Source of the DNA: Nocardioides sp. Soil797
GTDB lineage: Bacteria > Actinomycetota > Actinomycetes > Propionibacteriales > Nocardioidaceae
Assembly (NCBI GenBank): GCA_001429555.1
Contig: LMSR01000019.1
Location: 82,755 to 146,754 of the forward strand
DNA: 64,000 nt
Direction: 5' to 3'
Shown here: in pieces, positions 50,161 to 59,019 of the stretch
Layout of the letters: every line of letters starts with the position of its first letter
How positions within the stretch are numbered: the first letter of the stretch is position 1
The notes under the pieces: generated by a model
What the model saw: only the letters and a program-made list of their open reading frames with translations
Told to the model about the DNA's origin: nothing
Database searches by the model: none
Made by a program: the position numbers and the translations under genes

Positions 50161-52053
50161 TCAGACGAGCAGGTCCTTGACCAGGTCGTGGATCAGGTCG
50201 AAGCCGTTCTCGGTGAGGATCGACTCGGCATGGAACTGGATGCCGCGGTAGTGCGGGCCGCGGACCAGGTGGATGTCACCGGTGGTCGGGTCGGCCTCGA
50301 CACTGACACCGTCGGGCAGCTCGGCGCCCGTGCGCGCGACGAACGTGTTGTAGAAGCCGACGCGCTCGGTTCGACCGTCGATGGAGACCGGCGACTGGGT
50401 GCCCTGGAAGACGATGTCCTTGTAGGCAAGGGGAATCCCGAGCCGTTGGCACAACGTCTGATGGCCGAGGCAGACCGCGAGGAACGGCTGCTCGGCGGCA
50501 AGCAGCTCGTCGACCGCCGACCGGAAGGTGGCGATCTTGGGATGCTCACCCTCACGCGGGTCACCCGGACCGGGGCCGACGATCACCAGGTCGGAGCCGT
50601 CCAAGGCTCCGGGCGTCCAGTCCTCGTGGCGCACCACGCGCGAGGTCATCCCGAGCACCGTGAGCGCGTGGCGCAGCATGTTCACGAAGTCGTCCTCGCC
50701 GTCGAGGATCACCACCGACCTGCCGCGCAGCCTCGGGTCGGGGTCGGCGCCACCCTGGTCGGTCAACCAGAACTTGCTGAGCCGCTGGTTGCGGGCGTTG
50801 AGGGCGATCAGCACGTCTTCGTCGCGGGCCAGTTCGCCGAGACTTCCCGGCGGTGCCGCGGCCGGTGGCACCAGCCCGAAGGCGCTCAGGATGCCGCCAG
50901 CCTTGGCGTGCGTCTCCCGCACCTCGGTGGCCGGGTCGGAGTCACGGACCAGCGTCGCACCCGCGACGACGGTCAGGTCGCCGTCGGTGCTGACGTCTGC
51001 GGTGCGAATGACGATTGGGCTGTCCAGCGTGGGCTGCCCCTCGTGGTCACGGCCGAACAACGCCAGCGCTGCGCCGTAGTAGGCCCGACCCTCGGGCTCG
51101 TACTGCGCGATCAGCCGGCAGGCGTTCTCGACCGGCGACCCGGTCAGCGTGGCGGCGTACATCGTGTCGCGCAGGACCTCGCGCGGGTCGGAGTTGGTGC
51201 GCCCGGCGAGGAGGTACTCGGTGTGCACCAGGTGGGTCATCGGCTTCAGGAACGGGCCGAGCACCTGCCCACCCTCCTGGCAGATGTCGCACATCATCTT
51301 GAGCTCTTCGTCGACGACCATGAAGAGCTCGTAGATCTCCTTCTCGTCGGCCAGGAACTTGAGCAGCTGTGCCTTGGTCCGGGCCTGCGGCTGCACCTGC
51401 TTGGGCAGGTGGAAGGTGCCGGAGATCGGGTTCATCCGCACGTCTCCGCCCTGGATGCTGACGTGGCGTTCGGGGCTGGCGCCGACCAGGTAGCGCTCGC
51501 CGGTGAAGAAGACGTAGGTCCAGTAGGCACCGCGCTCGCGCTCGAGCAGGCGTCGCAGCACGGTCAACGCCTCGGCGTCGCCCCAGCCGCGGGCCTTGGC
51601 CCGGTAGTTGCGCGCGACCACGAGGTTGGCGCCCTCGCCGTGGCCGATCTCATCGGCGATGACCTTCTCCACCACGCGCGTGTAGTCCTCGTCGGTGGAG
51701 TCGAAGCCGCCCGGGTCGTCGAACTCGACCGGTACGTCGGGCAGGGCCGCGAGCAGGTCGTCGTACGCGAAGTGCTGCTCGACGTCGAGGTCGACCACGA
51801 CCAGCGGGGTGCCGTCATCGATGGCCTCGAAGCCACGCTCACGGACCTGGCGGAACGGTACGGCGACGAGCCGGTCGAACTGCCGGCCGTCCTGCGGCGT
51901 GCCGGTCTCGAGCGGGACGTCGAGCAGGCTCTCCACGACCGTACGCCGACCGCCGACCAGGGCGATCGTGGCCGAGTCACGTTGCCTGATGACCGCCCAT
52001 GCCTCCTGGGTCCGCAACTCCTCGAGGGCGGTGCGGGCGTCGGGCGTGGACAT
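50161..52053 (-). CDS. TrpEG-fused anthranilate synthase-like enzyme (PhzE-type)
   Basis: The 630-residue protein fuses a chorismate-binding domain (about 1-400; NPISGTFHLP, VDEELKMMCDICQEG, HLVHTEYLLAG) to a C-terminal glutamine amidotransferase (about 435-630; IVGPGPGDP, Cys in FLAVCLGHQ, GIQFHAESI). This order and motif set match PhzE/TrpEG-type synthases that make anthranilate or 2-amino-4-deoxyisochorismate. No phenazine, quinolone or other trp genes are near. The ATG follows a TAGGCT box by six bases, so the transcript is probably leaderless. Whether it serves tryptophan or a secondary metabolite is open. Confidence 0.82.
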   Translation of the reverse strand: MSTPDARTALEELRTQEAWAVIRQRDSATIALVGGRRTVVESLLDVPLETGTPQDGRQFDRLVAVPFRQVRERGFEAIDDGTPLVVVDLDVEQHFAYDDLLAALPDVPVEFDDPGGFDSTDEDYTRVVEKVIADEIGHGEGANLVVARNYRAKARGWGDAEALTVLRRLLERERGAYWTYVFFTGERYLVGASPERHVSIQGGDVRMNPISGTFHLPKQVQPQARTKAQLLKFLADEKEIYELFMVVDEELKMMCDICQEGGQVLGPFLKPMTHLVHTEYLLAGRTNSDPREVLRDTMYAATLTGSPVENACRLIAQYEPEGRAYYGAALALFGRDHEGQPTLDSPIVIRTADVSTDGDLTVVAGATLVRDSDPATEVRETHAKAGGILSAFGLVPPAAAPPGSLGELARDEDVLIALNARNQRLSKFWLTDQGGADPDPRLRGRSVVILDGEDDFVNMLRHALTVLGMTSRVVRHEDWTPGALDGSDLVIVGPGPGDPREGEHPKIATFRSAVDELLAAEQPFLAVCLGHQTLCQRLGIPLAYKDIVFQGTQSPVSIDGRTERVGFYNTFVARTGAELPDGVSVEADPTTGDIHLVRGPHYRGIQFHAESILTENGFDLIHDLVKDLLV

Positions 52054-52059
52054 GCGCGC

Positions 52060-52065
52060 AGCCTA
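52060..52065 (-). promoter_or_regulatory. -10 box TAGGCT of a probable leaderless transcript (TrpEG-like gene)
   Basis: On the minus strand TAGGCT ends six bases before the ATG. The surrounding GATAGSCTGCGCSCATG is the same as upstream of menB. Confidence 0.5.
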
Positions 52066-52106
52066 TCGGCGCGGGCGCCTCGGCACCGCCAGTGCCCACT
52101 TGGCGA

Positions 52107-52180
52107 CCACGCCGACATGCACAACGGCCCGAAACATGCCGGTTCGGGGCAGTTTCGGGCCGTTGTGCATGTTCGTGTGG
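52107..52180 (-). terminator. Long perfect hairpin after pntB
   Basis: A perfect 20-base inverted repeat (52116-52135, CATGCACAACGGCCCGAAAC, with 52152-52171) encloses a 16-base loop, and imperfect pairing extends it to 29 bases per arm (52107-52180). It begins 22 bases after the pntB stop and would terminate the pntAB transcript. The left arm shares GCCGACATGCA with the pabA-pabB insert. Confidence 0.7.
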
Positions 52181-52202
52181 CCGCTGAGCGGCCGCACCGG
52201 GG

Positions 52203-53621
52203 TCAGAGTGCGCGGAGGATGTCCTCCACGCGGTCCTTGGCGTCGCCGAAGAGCATCTGTGAGTTGTCGCGGAAGAACAGTGGGTTCTGTACGCCGGCGT
52301 AGCCGGAGGCCATCGACCGCTTGAACACGATCACGTTCTCGGCCTCCCAGACACTGAGCACCGGCATGCCGGCGATCGGGCTGGACGGGTCCTCGGCGGC
52401 GGCCGGGTTCACGGTGTCGTTGGCGCCGATCACCAGCACGACCGTGGTGTCGGCGAAGTCGTCGTTGATCTCGTCGAGTTCGAGGACGATGTCGTAGGGC
52501 ACCTTCGCCTCGGCCAGCAGCACGTTCATGTGACCGGGCAGGCGACCGGCGACGGGGTGGATGCCGAAGCGGACGTCGACTCCCTTGTCGCGGAGCTTGC
52601 TGGTCAGCTGCGCGACGCCGTACTGCGCCTGGGCCACGGCCATGCCGTAGCCGGGAGTGATGATGACTGACGTGGCGTGGGAGAGCAGATCGGCGACGTC
52701 CTCGGCGTTGGTCTCGCGGTGCTCGCCGTAGTCGGTGGCCTCGGTGGGGCCGGCCTCGATGCCGAAGCCACCGGCGATCACCGAGATGAACGAGCGGTTC
52801 ATCGCGGTGCACATGATGTAGGACAGGTAGGCACCAGAGGAGCCGACCAGCGCGCCGACGATGATCAGCAGGTTGTTGTTGAGCAGGAAGCCCGACGCGG
52901 CCGCGGCCCACCCGGAGTAGCTGTTCAGCATCGACACCACGACCGGCATGTCGCCGCCACCGATCGAGGCGACCAGGTGCCAACCGAGGGCAAGCGCGAC
53001 GATGGTGACCACGATCAGCAGCCACAGCTGCGGGTCGATCACGAACCACACGGTCAGTGCGGCGAAGAGCACCAGGGCGCCGAGGTTGATCAGGTTCTTG
53101 CCCGGCAGGACCAGGGGTGCGGACTTCATCTTGGCCGACAGCTTGAGGTTGGCCACGATCGATCCGGTGAAGGTGACCGCGCCGATGAAGACGCCGATGA
53201 ACACCTCGGCGGAGTGGATGCCGAGCAGGTCGGCGTGCTCGAGCACACGGGCGTCGAAGCTGTGCGGGTGTGCCTCGATGTGGAGGTAGCCGTTCCAGCC
53301 GACCAGCACGGCGGCAAGACCCACGAAGGAGTGCAGCAGCGCGATCAGCTCGGGCATGCCGGTCATCTCGACGGTGCGTGCCAGTTGCAGCCCGATCAGG
53401 GCGCCGAGGATGACCGCGGCGACCAGCAGGCCGAGGCCGAGACCTTCGATGTCGCGGTCGATGGCCAGCACGACGGTGGCGATCAGGGCGATCGCCATGC
53501 CGCCGATGCCGTAGTAGTTCCCGGCCTTGGCGGACTCGTGCTTGGACAACCCGGCCAGGGCCAGGATGAACAGCAGGGCCGCGACGATGTACGCCGCGTA
53601 CGAAGCGGATTCGATGTTCAT
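52203..53621 (-). CDS. pntB: Proton-translocating NAD(P)+ transhydrogenase beta subunit
   Basis: The 472-residue protein has an N-terminal membrane domain of about nine helices (1-270) and a C-terminal NADP-binding domain III (about 290-472; VIITPGYGMAVAQAQYGV, GIHPVAGRLPGHMNVLLAEA, GANDTVNPAA). With PntA it couples hydride transfer from NADH to NADP+ to proton movement, supplying NADPH. It lies 12 bases after pntA. Confidence 0.95.
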   Translation of the reverse strand: MNIESASYAAYIVAALLFILALAGLSKHESAKAGNYYGIGGMAIALIATVVLAIDRDIEGLGLGLLVAAVILGALIGLQLARTVEMTGMPELIALLHSFVGLAAVLVGWNGYLHIEAHPHSFDARVLEHADLLGIHSAEVFIGVFIGAVTFTGSIVANLKLSAKMKSAPLVLPGKNLINLGALVLFAALTVWFVIDPQLWLLIVVTIVALALGWHLVASIGGGDMPVVVSMLNSYSGWAAAASGFLLNNNLLIIVGALVGSSGAYLSYIMCTAMNRSFISVIAGGFGIEAGPTEATDYGEHRETNAEDVADLLSHATSVIITPGYGMAVAQAQYGVAQLTSKLRDKGVDVRFGIHPVAGRLPGHMNVLLAEAKVPYDIVLELDEINDDFADTTVVLVIGANDTVNPAAAEDPSSPIAGMPVLSVWEAENVIVFKRSMASGYAGVQNPLFFRDNSQMLFGDAKDRVEDILRAL

Positions 53622-53633
53622 GTGTCAGCTACC

Positions 53634-55160
53634 TCAAGACCTGGAGAACATGGCGAGCATGCGGCGAGTCACCGCGAAGCCACCGAAGACGTTGATGCTG
53701 GCGAGGAGGATCGCCACGAACGAGACGGCAGTGATGAGCCCGTCGCCCTGACCGATCGTCTCCAGCGCGCCGACGACGATGATTCCGGAGATGGCGTTCG
53801 TCACCGACATCAGTGGCGTGTGCAGCGCGTGGTGCACCTTGCCGATCACGTAGTAGCCGATCACCACCGCGAGCGCGAAGACAGTCAGGTTGAGCTGCAG
53901 CTGGTCCGGCGAGATCGCGATCAGCACGAACATCACCAGCGCACTGACGGCAACGATCGCACCGGTGCGCAGCGGGCTGGCCGGCTTCTTCTCCTCCTTG
54001 ACCGGGGCCTCGGCGGCCGCGGCGGGAGCGGACGGCGCCGCGGACACCTGCACCGGCGGCGGGGGCCAGGTCGACTCACCGTCACGCACCACCGTGATCG
54101 AGCGCTGGACGACGTCGTCGAAGTCGAGGACCAGACGGCCGTCCTTCTCCGGGGTCATCAGCTTGAGCAGGTTGACCAGGTTGGTGCCGTAGAGCTGCGA
54201 GGCCTGGGCGGGCAACCGACCGGCGAGGTCGGTGTAGCCGATGATCGTCACCCCGTTCTCGGTGGTGATCGCCTCACCGGGCACGGAACCCTCGACGTTG
54301 CCACCCGATCCCGCGGCCATGTCGACGATGACGGAGCCGGACTTCATCGACGCGACCATCTCGGCGGTGATCAGCCGGGGCGCGGGGCGTCCCGGGATCA
54401 GCGCGGTGGTGATGATGATGTCGACGTCGGGCACGGTCTTGGAGTAGAGATCGGCGGCCCGGGCGTTGTAGTCGTCGCCCATCTCCTTGGCATAGCCCGT
54501 GGCCGACACCTCGGCCTCGGGGTCCTCGACCGCCAGGTATTCGCCGCCCAGCGACTTCACCTGGTCGGCGACCTCGGGACGCGGGTCGGTCGCCTTCACC
54601 ACCGCACCCAGCGAACCAGCGGCACCGATCGCTGCCAGCCCCGCCACACCGGCACCGGCGACCAGCACCGTGGCCGGGGGAACCTTGCCGGCAGCAGTGA
54701 CCTGGCCGGTGAAGAACCGACCGAAGACATGGGCCGCCTCGACCACCGCACGGTAGCCGGCGATGTTGGCCATCGAGGAGAGCACGTCGAGCGACTGCGC
54801 CCGGCTGATACGGGGCACGGCATCCATGGACAGGGCCGTGATCTGACGCGAGGTCAGGTCCGCGACCACCGCCTCGTCCAGGCGGGCATTCAGGATGCCG
54901 ATCAGGGTCGCGTTCTGCCGAAGCTGGTCAAGCTGCTGGTCGGCGGGGTTGTTGACCCCCAGCACGATGTCGGCGTCGAACGGGTCGCCGATCGTCGCGC
55001 CTGCCTCGACGTACGCCTCGTCAGCGAAGCTGGAGGCCGCACCGGCCCCGGTTTCGACGACGACGTCATAGCCGAGCTTGAGCAGTTGGCCGACGGTGGC
55101 CGGGGTGGCTGCGACCCGGGTCTCCCCGGTCTGAGCCTCCCTGAGGACGCCGATGAGCAT
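53634..55160 (-). CDS. pntA: NAD(P)+ transhydrogenase alpha subunit (fused alpha1-alpha2)
   Basis: The 508-residue protein has the NAD-binding domain I (1-380; MLIGVLREAQTGETRVAATP, AGAGVAGLAAIGAAGSLGA, EMVASMKSGSVIVDMAAGSGGNVEGS), an Ala/Pro linker and four C-terminal membrane helices (about 410-500). This is the E. coli-type full-length PntA rather than the split form of many bacteria. ATG 55160 has CGGAG eight bases upstream. The upstream gap 55161-55278 contains the small palindrome TTGCAGTGCAA (55206-55216) but no clear promoter. Confidence 0.93.
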   Translation of the reverse strand: MLIGVLREAQTGETRVAATPATVGQLLKLGYDVVVETGAGAASSFADEAYVEAGATIGDPFDADIVLGVNNPADQQLDQLRQNATLIGILNARLDEAVVADLTSRQITALSMDAVPRISRAQSLDVLSSMANIAGYRAVVEAAHVFGRFFTGQVTAAGKVPPATVLVAGAGVAGLAAIGAAGSLGAVVKATDPRPEVADQVKSLGGEYLAVEDPEAEVSATGYAKEMGDDYNARAADLYSKTVPDVDIIITTALIPGRPAPRLITAEMVASMKSGSVIVDMAAGSGGNVEGSVPGEAITTENGVTIIGYTDLAGRLPAQASQLYGTNLVNLLKLMTPEKDGRLVLDFDDVVQRSITVVRDGESTWPPPPVQVSAAPSAPAAAAEAPVKEEKKPASPLRTGAIVAVSALVMFVLIAISPDQLQLNLTVFALAVVIGYYVIGKVHHALHTPLMSVTNAISGIIVVGALETIGQGDGLITAVSFVAILLASINVFGGFAVTRRMLAMFSRS

Positions 55161-55278
55161 GTGATCACTCCGATTTCGATGCTGCGATGGGCAGAGTTCT
55201 GCCAGTTGCAGTGCAATCTAGAGGTCATCTGCCCACCATTTGGGCATTGATCCCACGATACGGAACGTGAGCCGCGCC

Positions 55279-57393
55279 TCAGTGGCCCTTCAGACCGTAC
55301 CGCTCCCACCATCTCAGCAGCGCGCCGGGAGCCCACCAGTTCCACCGGCCGAGCAGTTTCATCGTCGCGGGCACCAGCAGGGCGCGCACCACGGTCGCGT
55401 CGAGCAGGAGCGCGACGAGCATGCCGATCCCGATCATCTTCATGAACACGATCCCGCTCAGCCCGAACGCCCCGATCACGATCGCCAGCAACAGGGCCGC
55501 ACTGGTGATGATCCGCCCCGTCTTCTGCAGTCCGGCAGCGACCGCCTGGTCGTTGTCATGGGTGAGGTCCCACTGCTCCCTGACCCGGGACAGCAGGAAC
55601 ACCTCGTAGTCCATCGACAGACCGAAGAGGATGGCCAGCATCAGGATCGGTTGGGTCGCGTCGAGGTAACCCTGCGACTCGAAGCCGAGCAGGCCTTCGA
55701 GGTGTCCGTCGGCGAAGATCCAGGTCACCACACCGAAGGAAGCGGTGATCGAGATCGCGTTCATCACCACCGCCTTCACGGGCAGCACGACCGACCCGAA
55801 GGCGACGAAGAGGAGCAGCAGCATCACCCCGATCACGATGATTCCCATCCAGGGCAGGTGAGCGCCGACCGAGTCGAGCAGGTCGACGGTGCTGGCACTG
55901 AGTCCACCGACCAGCACCGACCCACTCGCGGGTGCGACGTCGCGAATCCGCTCGACGACCTCCTGGGACTCCTGCGACTGACTGTTCCCCTGCCAGGTCG
56001 CCCGCAGGAGGGTCGCGTCGCCCTTGACCGCGACGGGTTCGACGCTGACTCCGGGGATCTGGCCCAACTCCTTCTCGTACGCCGCCAGGTCGGTCTTCGT
56101 CGTCCCCTCGAGGAGCAGGTTGGCGCTGGAGGACTCCGGACCGAAGTCGGTGTTGAGCTTGTCTGCGGCCACATGGGCGGGCGCATCATCGGGCAGCACC
56201 CGGTAGTCGACGCTGCCCCACTTCACGCCCAGGAACGGCGAGGCGACGACCAGCAGGACCGCCGTGATCAACACGGTGACCACGATCGGTCGCTTCATGA
56301 CGCCGTGGGCGAGGCGAGCCCACGCGCCGTGATCGCTGCCCACCGAGACCGGCCGATGCCGACGCCACGGGAGCCGGCCGCCGTCGACGCGACGACCGAG
56401 CAGCCGGAGCACCGTGGGAAGGATGGTCAGGGCCGAGAGCATCGCCACCACGACGGCCGCCATGCCGCCGTACCCCATCGACTTGAGGAAGGTCTGCGGG
56501 AAGACCATCAACGAACTGAGCGCGGCCGCCACGGTGAGTCCGGAGAAGAGGACGGTGCGACCAGCGGTCTCCATGGTCACCTTGATCGCCGCAGCCGCCG
56601 CGTCGGGATCGTCCTCCGGACGCAGGGCGAGCTCTTCGCGGAACCGGCTGATGATGAACAGGGCGTAGTCAATCGCCAGGCCGAGCCCGATGAGGGTGAT
56701 CACGTTGACCGAGAAGATCGAGACCTCGGTGAAGGTCGTCAGCAGGCGGACGACGCCGAGCGCGCCGACGACGGCGATTGCGCCGACCAGCACGGGCATG
56801 GACGCCGCGACCAGGCTGCCGAAGATCAGCAGGGACAGCAGCAGCACGAACGGCGCGGAGATCGTCTCCGCCTGGGCCAGGTCCTTCTCGGTGATCTCGC
56901 CGACGTCGCCGTACACCGCGAAGGTGCCCGCCACGTCGGTCTCGAGACCGTCGGCCTCGAGGTGGGGCTCGAGGGCCTCCCAGCTCTCGAGCAACTCGTT
57001 CTGGGTCTCACCCTTGAGGGAGATCAGCAGCTGGACGGCGTGCTCGTCGTGGCTGACGAGCGCCGGCGAAGGGGTGTCGTAGTAGTTCACGATCTTGGTG
57101 GTGACCGCCGGCAGGCCCGAGACCGCGTCGCGGACAGAGGTCTCGAATTCCGGGTCGTCGACCGAGATGTCGTCGCTGGAGTAGATCGCGACGACGTCGA
57201 CGGTCTGGTTTCCGAAGACCGCGCGCTCCTTGGCCAGTTCTCGTGAGGACTCGCTGTTCGGATCGTCGAAGCCGCCCTGGGACAGCGAGTCGAAGACACC
57301 TGCTCCGTAGGCTCCTGCGCCGAGCACGGCGAGGAGCCCGATGACGAGGATCTGCACTGCTCGACGGGCGACGATCGCACCCCAACGCTCCAT
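55279..57393 (-). CDS. MMPL/RND-family membrane transporter
   Basis: The 704-residue protein has the 12-helix MMPL layout: helix 1 (about 12-30), a large external loop, a block of five helices (about 175-345), a second external loop and a final block (about 520-690). Family segments are VNVITLIGLGLAIDYALFIISRFREE and LFGLSMDYEVFLLSRVREQW. It should export lipids or drugs with proton motive force. ATG 57393 has AAGGGA upstream. A palindromic operator separates it from a divergent tetR gene. Confidence 0.92.
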   Translation of the reverse strand: MERWGAIVARRAVQILVIGLLAVLGAGAYGAGVFDSLSQGGFDDPNSESSRELAKERAVFGNQTVDVVAIYSSDDISVDDPEFETSVRDAVSGLPAVTTKIVNYYDTPSPALVSHDEHAVQLLISLKGETQNELLESWEALEPHLEADGLETDVAGTFAVYGDVGEITEKDLAQAETISAPFVLLLSLLIFGSLVAASMPVLVGAIAVVGALGVVRLLTTFTEVSIFSVNVITLIGLGLAIDYALFIISRFREELALRPEDDPDAAAAAIKVTMETAGRTVLFSGLTVAAALSSLMVFPQTFLKSMGYGGMAAVVVAMLSALTILPTVLRLLGRRVDGGRLPWRRHRPVSVGSDHGAWARLAHGVMKRPIVVTVLITAVLLVVASPFLGVKWGSVDYRVLPDDAPAHVAADKLNTDFGPESSSANLLLEGTTKTDLAAYEKELGQIPGVSVEPVAVKGDATLLRATWQGNSQSQESQEVVERIRDVAPASGSVLVGGLSASTVDLLDSVGAHLPWMGIIVIGVMLLLLFVAFGSVVLPVKAVVMNAISITASFGVVTWIFADGHLEGLLGFESQGYLDATQPILMLAILFGLSMDYEVFLLSRVREQWDLTHDNDQAVAAGLQKTGRIITSAALLLAIVIGAFGLSGIVFMKMIGIGMLVALLLDATVVRALLVPATMKLLGRWNWWAPGALLRWWERYGLKGH

Positions 57394-57424
57394 GAGACAT
57401 CCCTTTGTGACGAGGTATCAGGAA

Positions 57425-57441
57425 AGTTAACGCCGTTAACT
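57425..57441. promoter_or_regulatory. Perfect palindromic operator between MMPL and tetR genes
   Basis: AGTTAACG and CGTTAACT form a perfect inverted repeat around a single C. The adjoining TGTAAACAGTGTAAAC contains a repeated TGTAAAC, and TAAACT there is a likely -10 for tetR. The arrangement is typical of a TetR-controlled divergent promoter. Confidence 0.8.
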
Positions 57442-57489
57442 GTAAACAGTGTAAACTCGCCGCGTCAACATCAATTCGGGAGGACATTC

Positions 57490-58257
57490 GTGGCAGCAGC
57501 ACCCGGGCGACGCGAGCGCCAACGCCAAGCGACGCTCGACGAGATCGTTGACGCAGCGCGCGCGATCCTGGCCCACGGCGACGAGCTGTCACTGCGTGCC
57601 GTGGCCCAACGAATGGGCATGACCGCACCCGCGCTCTACCGTTACGTCGCGTCGTACCAGGACCTCTTGCGCGTGGTCGCGATCGGCATCGACGCCGCCA
57701 TGACCAAGGAACGGCTCGAGCCGGCCATCGCGGCACACCCCGCCGACGACCCGGCACTGCGCATCGCCGCAGGGGCCGTTGCCTTCCGTCGCTGGGCGCT
57801 CGAGTGCCGCAACGAATTCAATGTCGTGTTCGCCAACATGGACGTCGCCTCGCTCTGCGTCGACCCGACGCTGGCCGAGACCACGCTCACCGAGGCATCG
57901 GCATCGGGCGCGCTCTTCAATGACCTGCTCGTGCAGATCTGGCAGAAGTACGACACGCCCTACCCCGCGCTCGACGACCTCGACGCCGACCTGGTCGAGA
58001 TCCTGCGCGACCCGATCATGCCCGCTGTCTCGTTCGACCTCCCCGACGAGCTGCGCGGCCTGCTCTGGGTCTTCACCAGGTCCTGGGCGGCGCTCTACGG
58101 CACGGTGACGTTGGAGGTGTTCGGCCACGTCGATCCGCGGATGATCCGGACCGGGGTGCTGTTCCGCCAGATGTTCCGCGACCAGGCCGTGATCCTCGGC
58201 CTCGCCGAGGAACTCCCGCGACTCGAACAACTCATCGTCGGCGAGCTCGCCCCCTGA
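57490..58257 (+). CDS. TetR-family regulator of the divergent MMPL transporter
   Basis: The 255-residue protein has an N-terminal helix-turn-helix (DELSLRAVAQRMGMTAPALYRYVASYQDLL, about 35-65) and a long C-terminal TetR_C_13-like ligand domain. It should repress the MMPL gene, and probably itself, from the AGTTAACGCCGTTAACT site. GTG 57490 has GGGAGGA eight bases upstream. Confidence 0.9.
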   Translation: MAAAPGRRERQRQATLDEIVDAARAILAHGDELSLRAVAQRMGMTAPALYRYVASYQDLLRVVAIGIDAAMTKERLEPAIAAHPADDPALRIAAGAVAFRRWALECRNEFNVVFANMDVASLCVDPTLAETTLTEASASGALFNDLLVQIWQKYDTPYPALDDLDADLVEILRDPIMPAVSFDLPDELRGLLWVFTRSWAALYGTVTLEVFGHVDPRMIRTGVLFRQMFRDQAVILGLAEELPRLEQLIVGELAP

Positions 58258-58263
58258 TTCGAG

Positions 58264-58962
58264 TCAGAGCTGGGTACGGGCCAGCATCTCGTCGACCCAG
58301 AGGGGGACGAGGTCGCTGGCCCGGCCGTGGCGTGCCTCGGCGAAGAAGGCCGACCCCTCGCTGGGCACCAGGTTCAGCTCCAGGGTCTGCGCACCGCAGG
58401 CCCGGGCCAGCTGCACGAAGCCGGCCGCGGGGTAGACCGCGCCGGACGTTCCGATGGAGACGAAGACGTCGGTGCTCATCAGGGCCCGCTGGATGCGGTC
58501 CATCTCGTAGGGAACCTCACCGAACCACACGACGTCCGGTCGCAGCTCGCTCACCCCGCAGCGCGGACACGGGGGGAAGTCGCTGAGTCCCTCGGTCCAG
58601 GGCGAGCGCCGGTTGCAGCCTCGGCACAGCGCCGAGAGCAGCTCACCGTGCATGTGCACGACCCGGCGCGAGCCACCGCGTTCGTGGAGGTCATCGATGT
58701 TCTGGGTGACCAGCAGCAGGTCCTCACCCAGGACGTCCTCGAGACGGGCCAGTGCCTCGTGGGCCGGGTTCGGCTCGACGTCGCCCAGGGCGACCCGGCG
58801 GTCGTCGTAGAACTTCTGCACCATGCTCGGGCGCACCTCGTAGGCCTCCGGCGTCGCCACGTCCTCGATGCGGTGGCCTTCCCAGAGGCCGTCCGCGTCA
58901 CGGAAGGTGGGCACACCACTCTCCGCGGAGATACCGGCACCGGTCAGCACGACGACGTTCAC
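58264..58962 (-). CDS. cobB: Sir2-family NAD-dependent protein deacylase (CobB/SIRT5-like)
   Basis: The 232-residue sirtuin has the NAD motif GAGISAESGVPTFRD, TQNIDDLHERGG, the catalytic His105 (HMHGE), and zinc ligands Cys113, Cys116, Cys132 and Cys135. A Tyr52-x-x-Arg55 pair (FYDDR) matches the acidic-acyl pocket of class III sirtuins, which predicts desuccinylase or demalonylase activity besides deacetylation. The GTG start follows a TAAGGT -10 box by six bases, suggesting a leaderless transcript. Confidence 0.92.
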   Translation of the reverse strand: MNVVVLTGAGISAESGVPTFRDADGLWEGHRIEDVATPEAYEVRPSMVQKFYDDRRVALGDVEPNPAHEALARLEDVLGEDLLLVTQNIDDLHERGGSRRVVHMHGELLSALCRGCNRRSPWTEGLSDFPPCPRCGVSELRPDVVWFGEVPYEMDRIQRALMSTDVFVSIGTSGAVYPAAGFVQLARACGAQTLELNLVPSEGSAFFAEARHGRASDLVPLWVDEMLARTQL

Positions 58963-58968
58963 CCCTGC

Positions 58969-58974
58969 ACCTTA
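58969..58974 (-). promoter_or_regulatory. -10 box TAAGGT of a probable leaderless sirtuin transcript
   Basis: On the minus strand TAAGGT ends six bases before the GTG of the sirtuin gene, with no Shine-Dalgarno sequence. Confidence 0.5.
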
Positions 58975-59019
58975 TGTGCACAGTGACCGGGGACACGTGC
59001 ACCCCTTCCGAAGGGTGGA

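Noticed and set aside
50161..52053. Phenazine biosynthesis cluster
   Set aside because: Only the PhzE-like gene is present; neighbouring genes are pntAB and a sulfatase.
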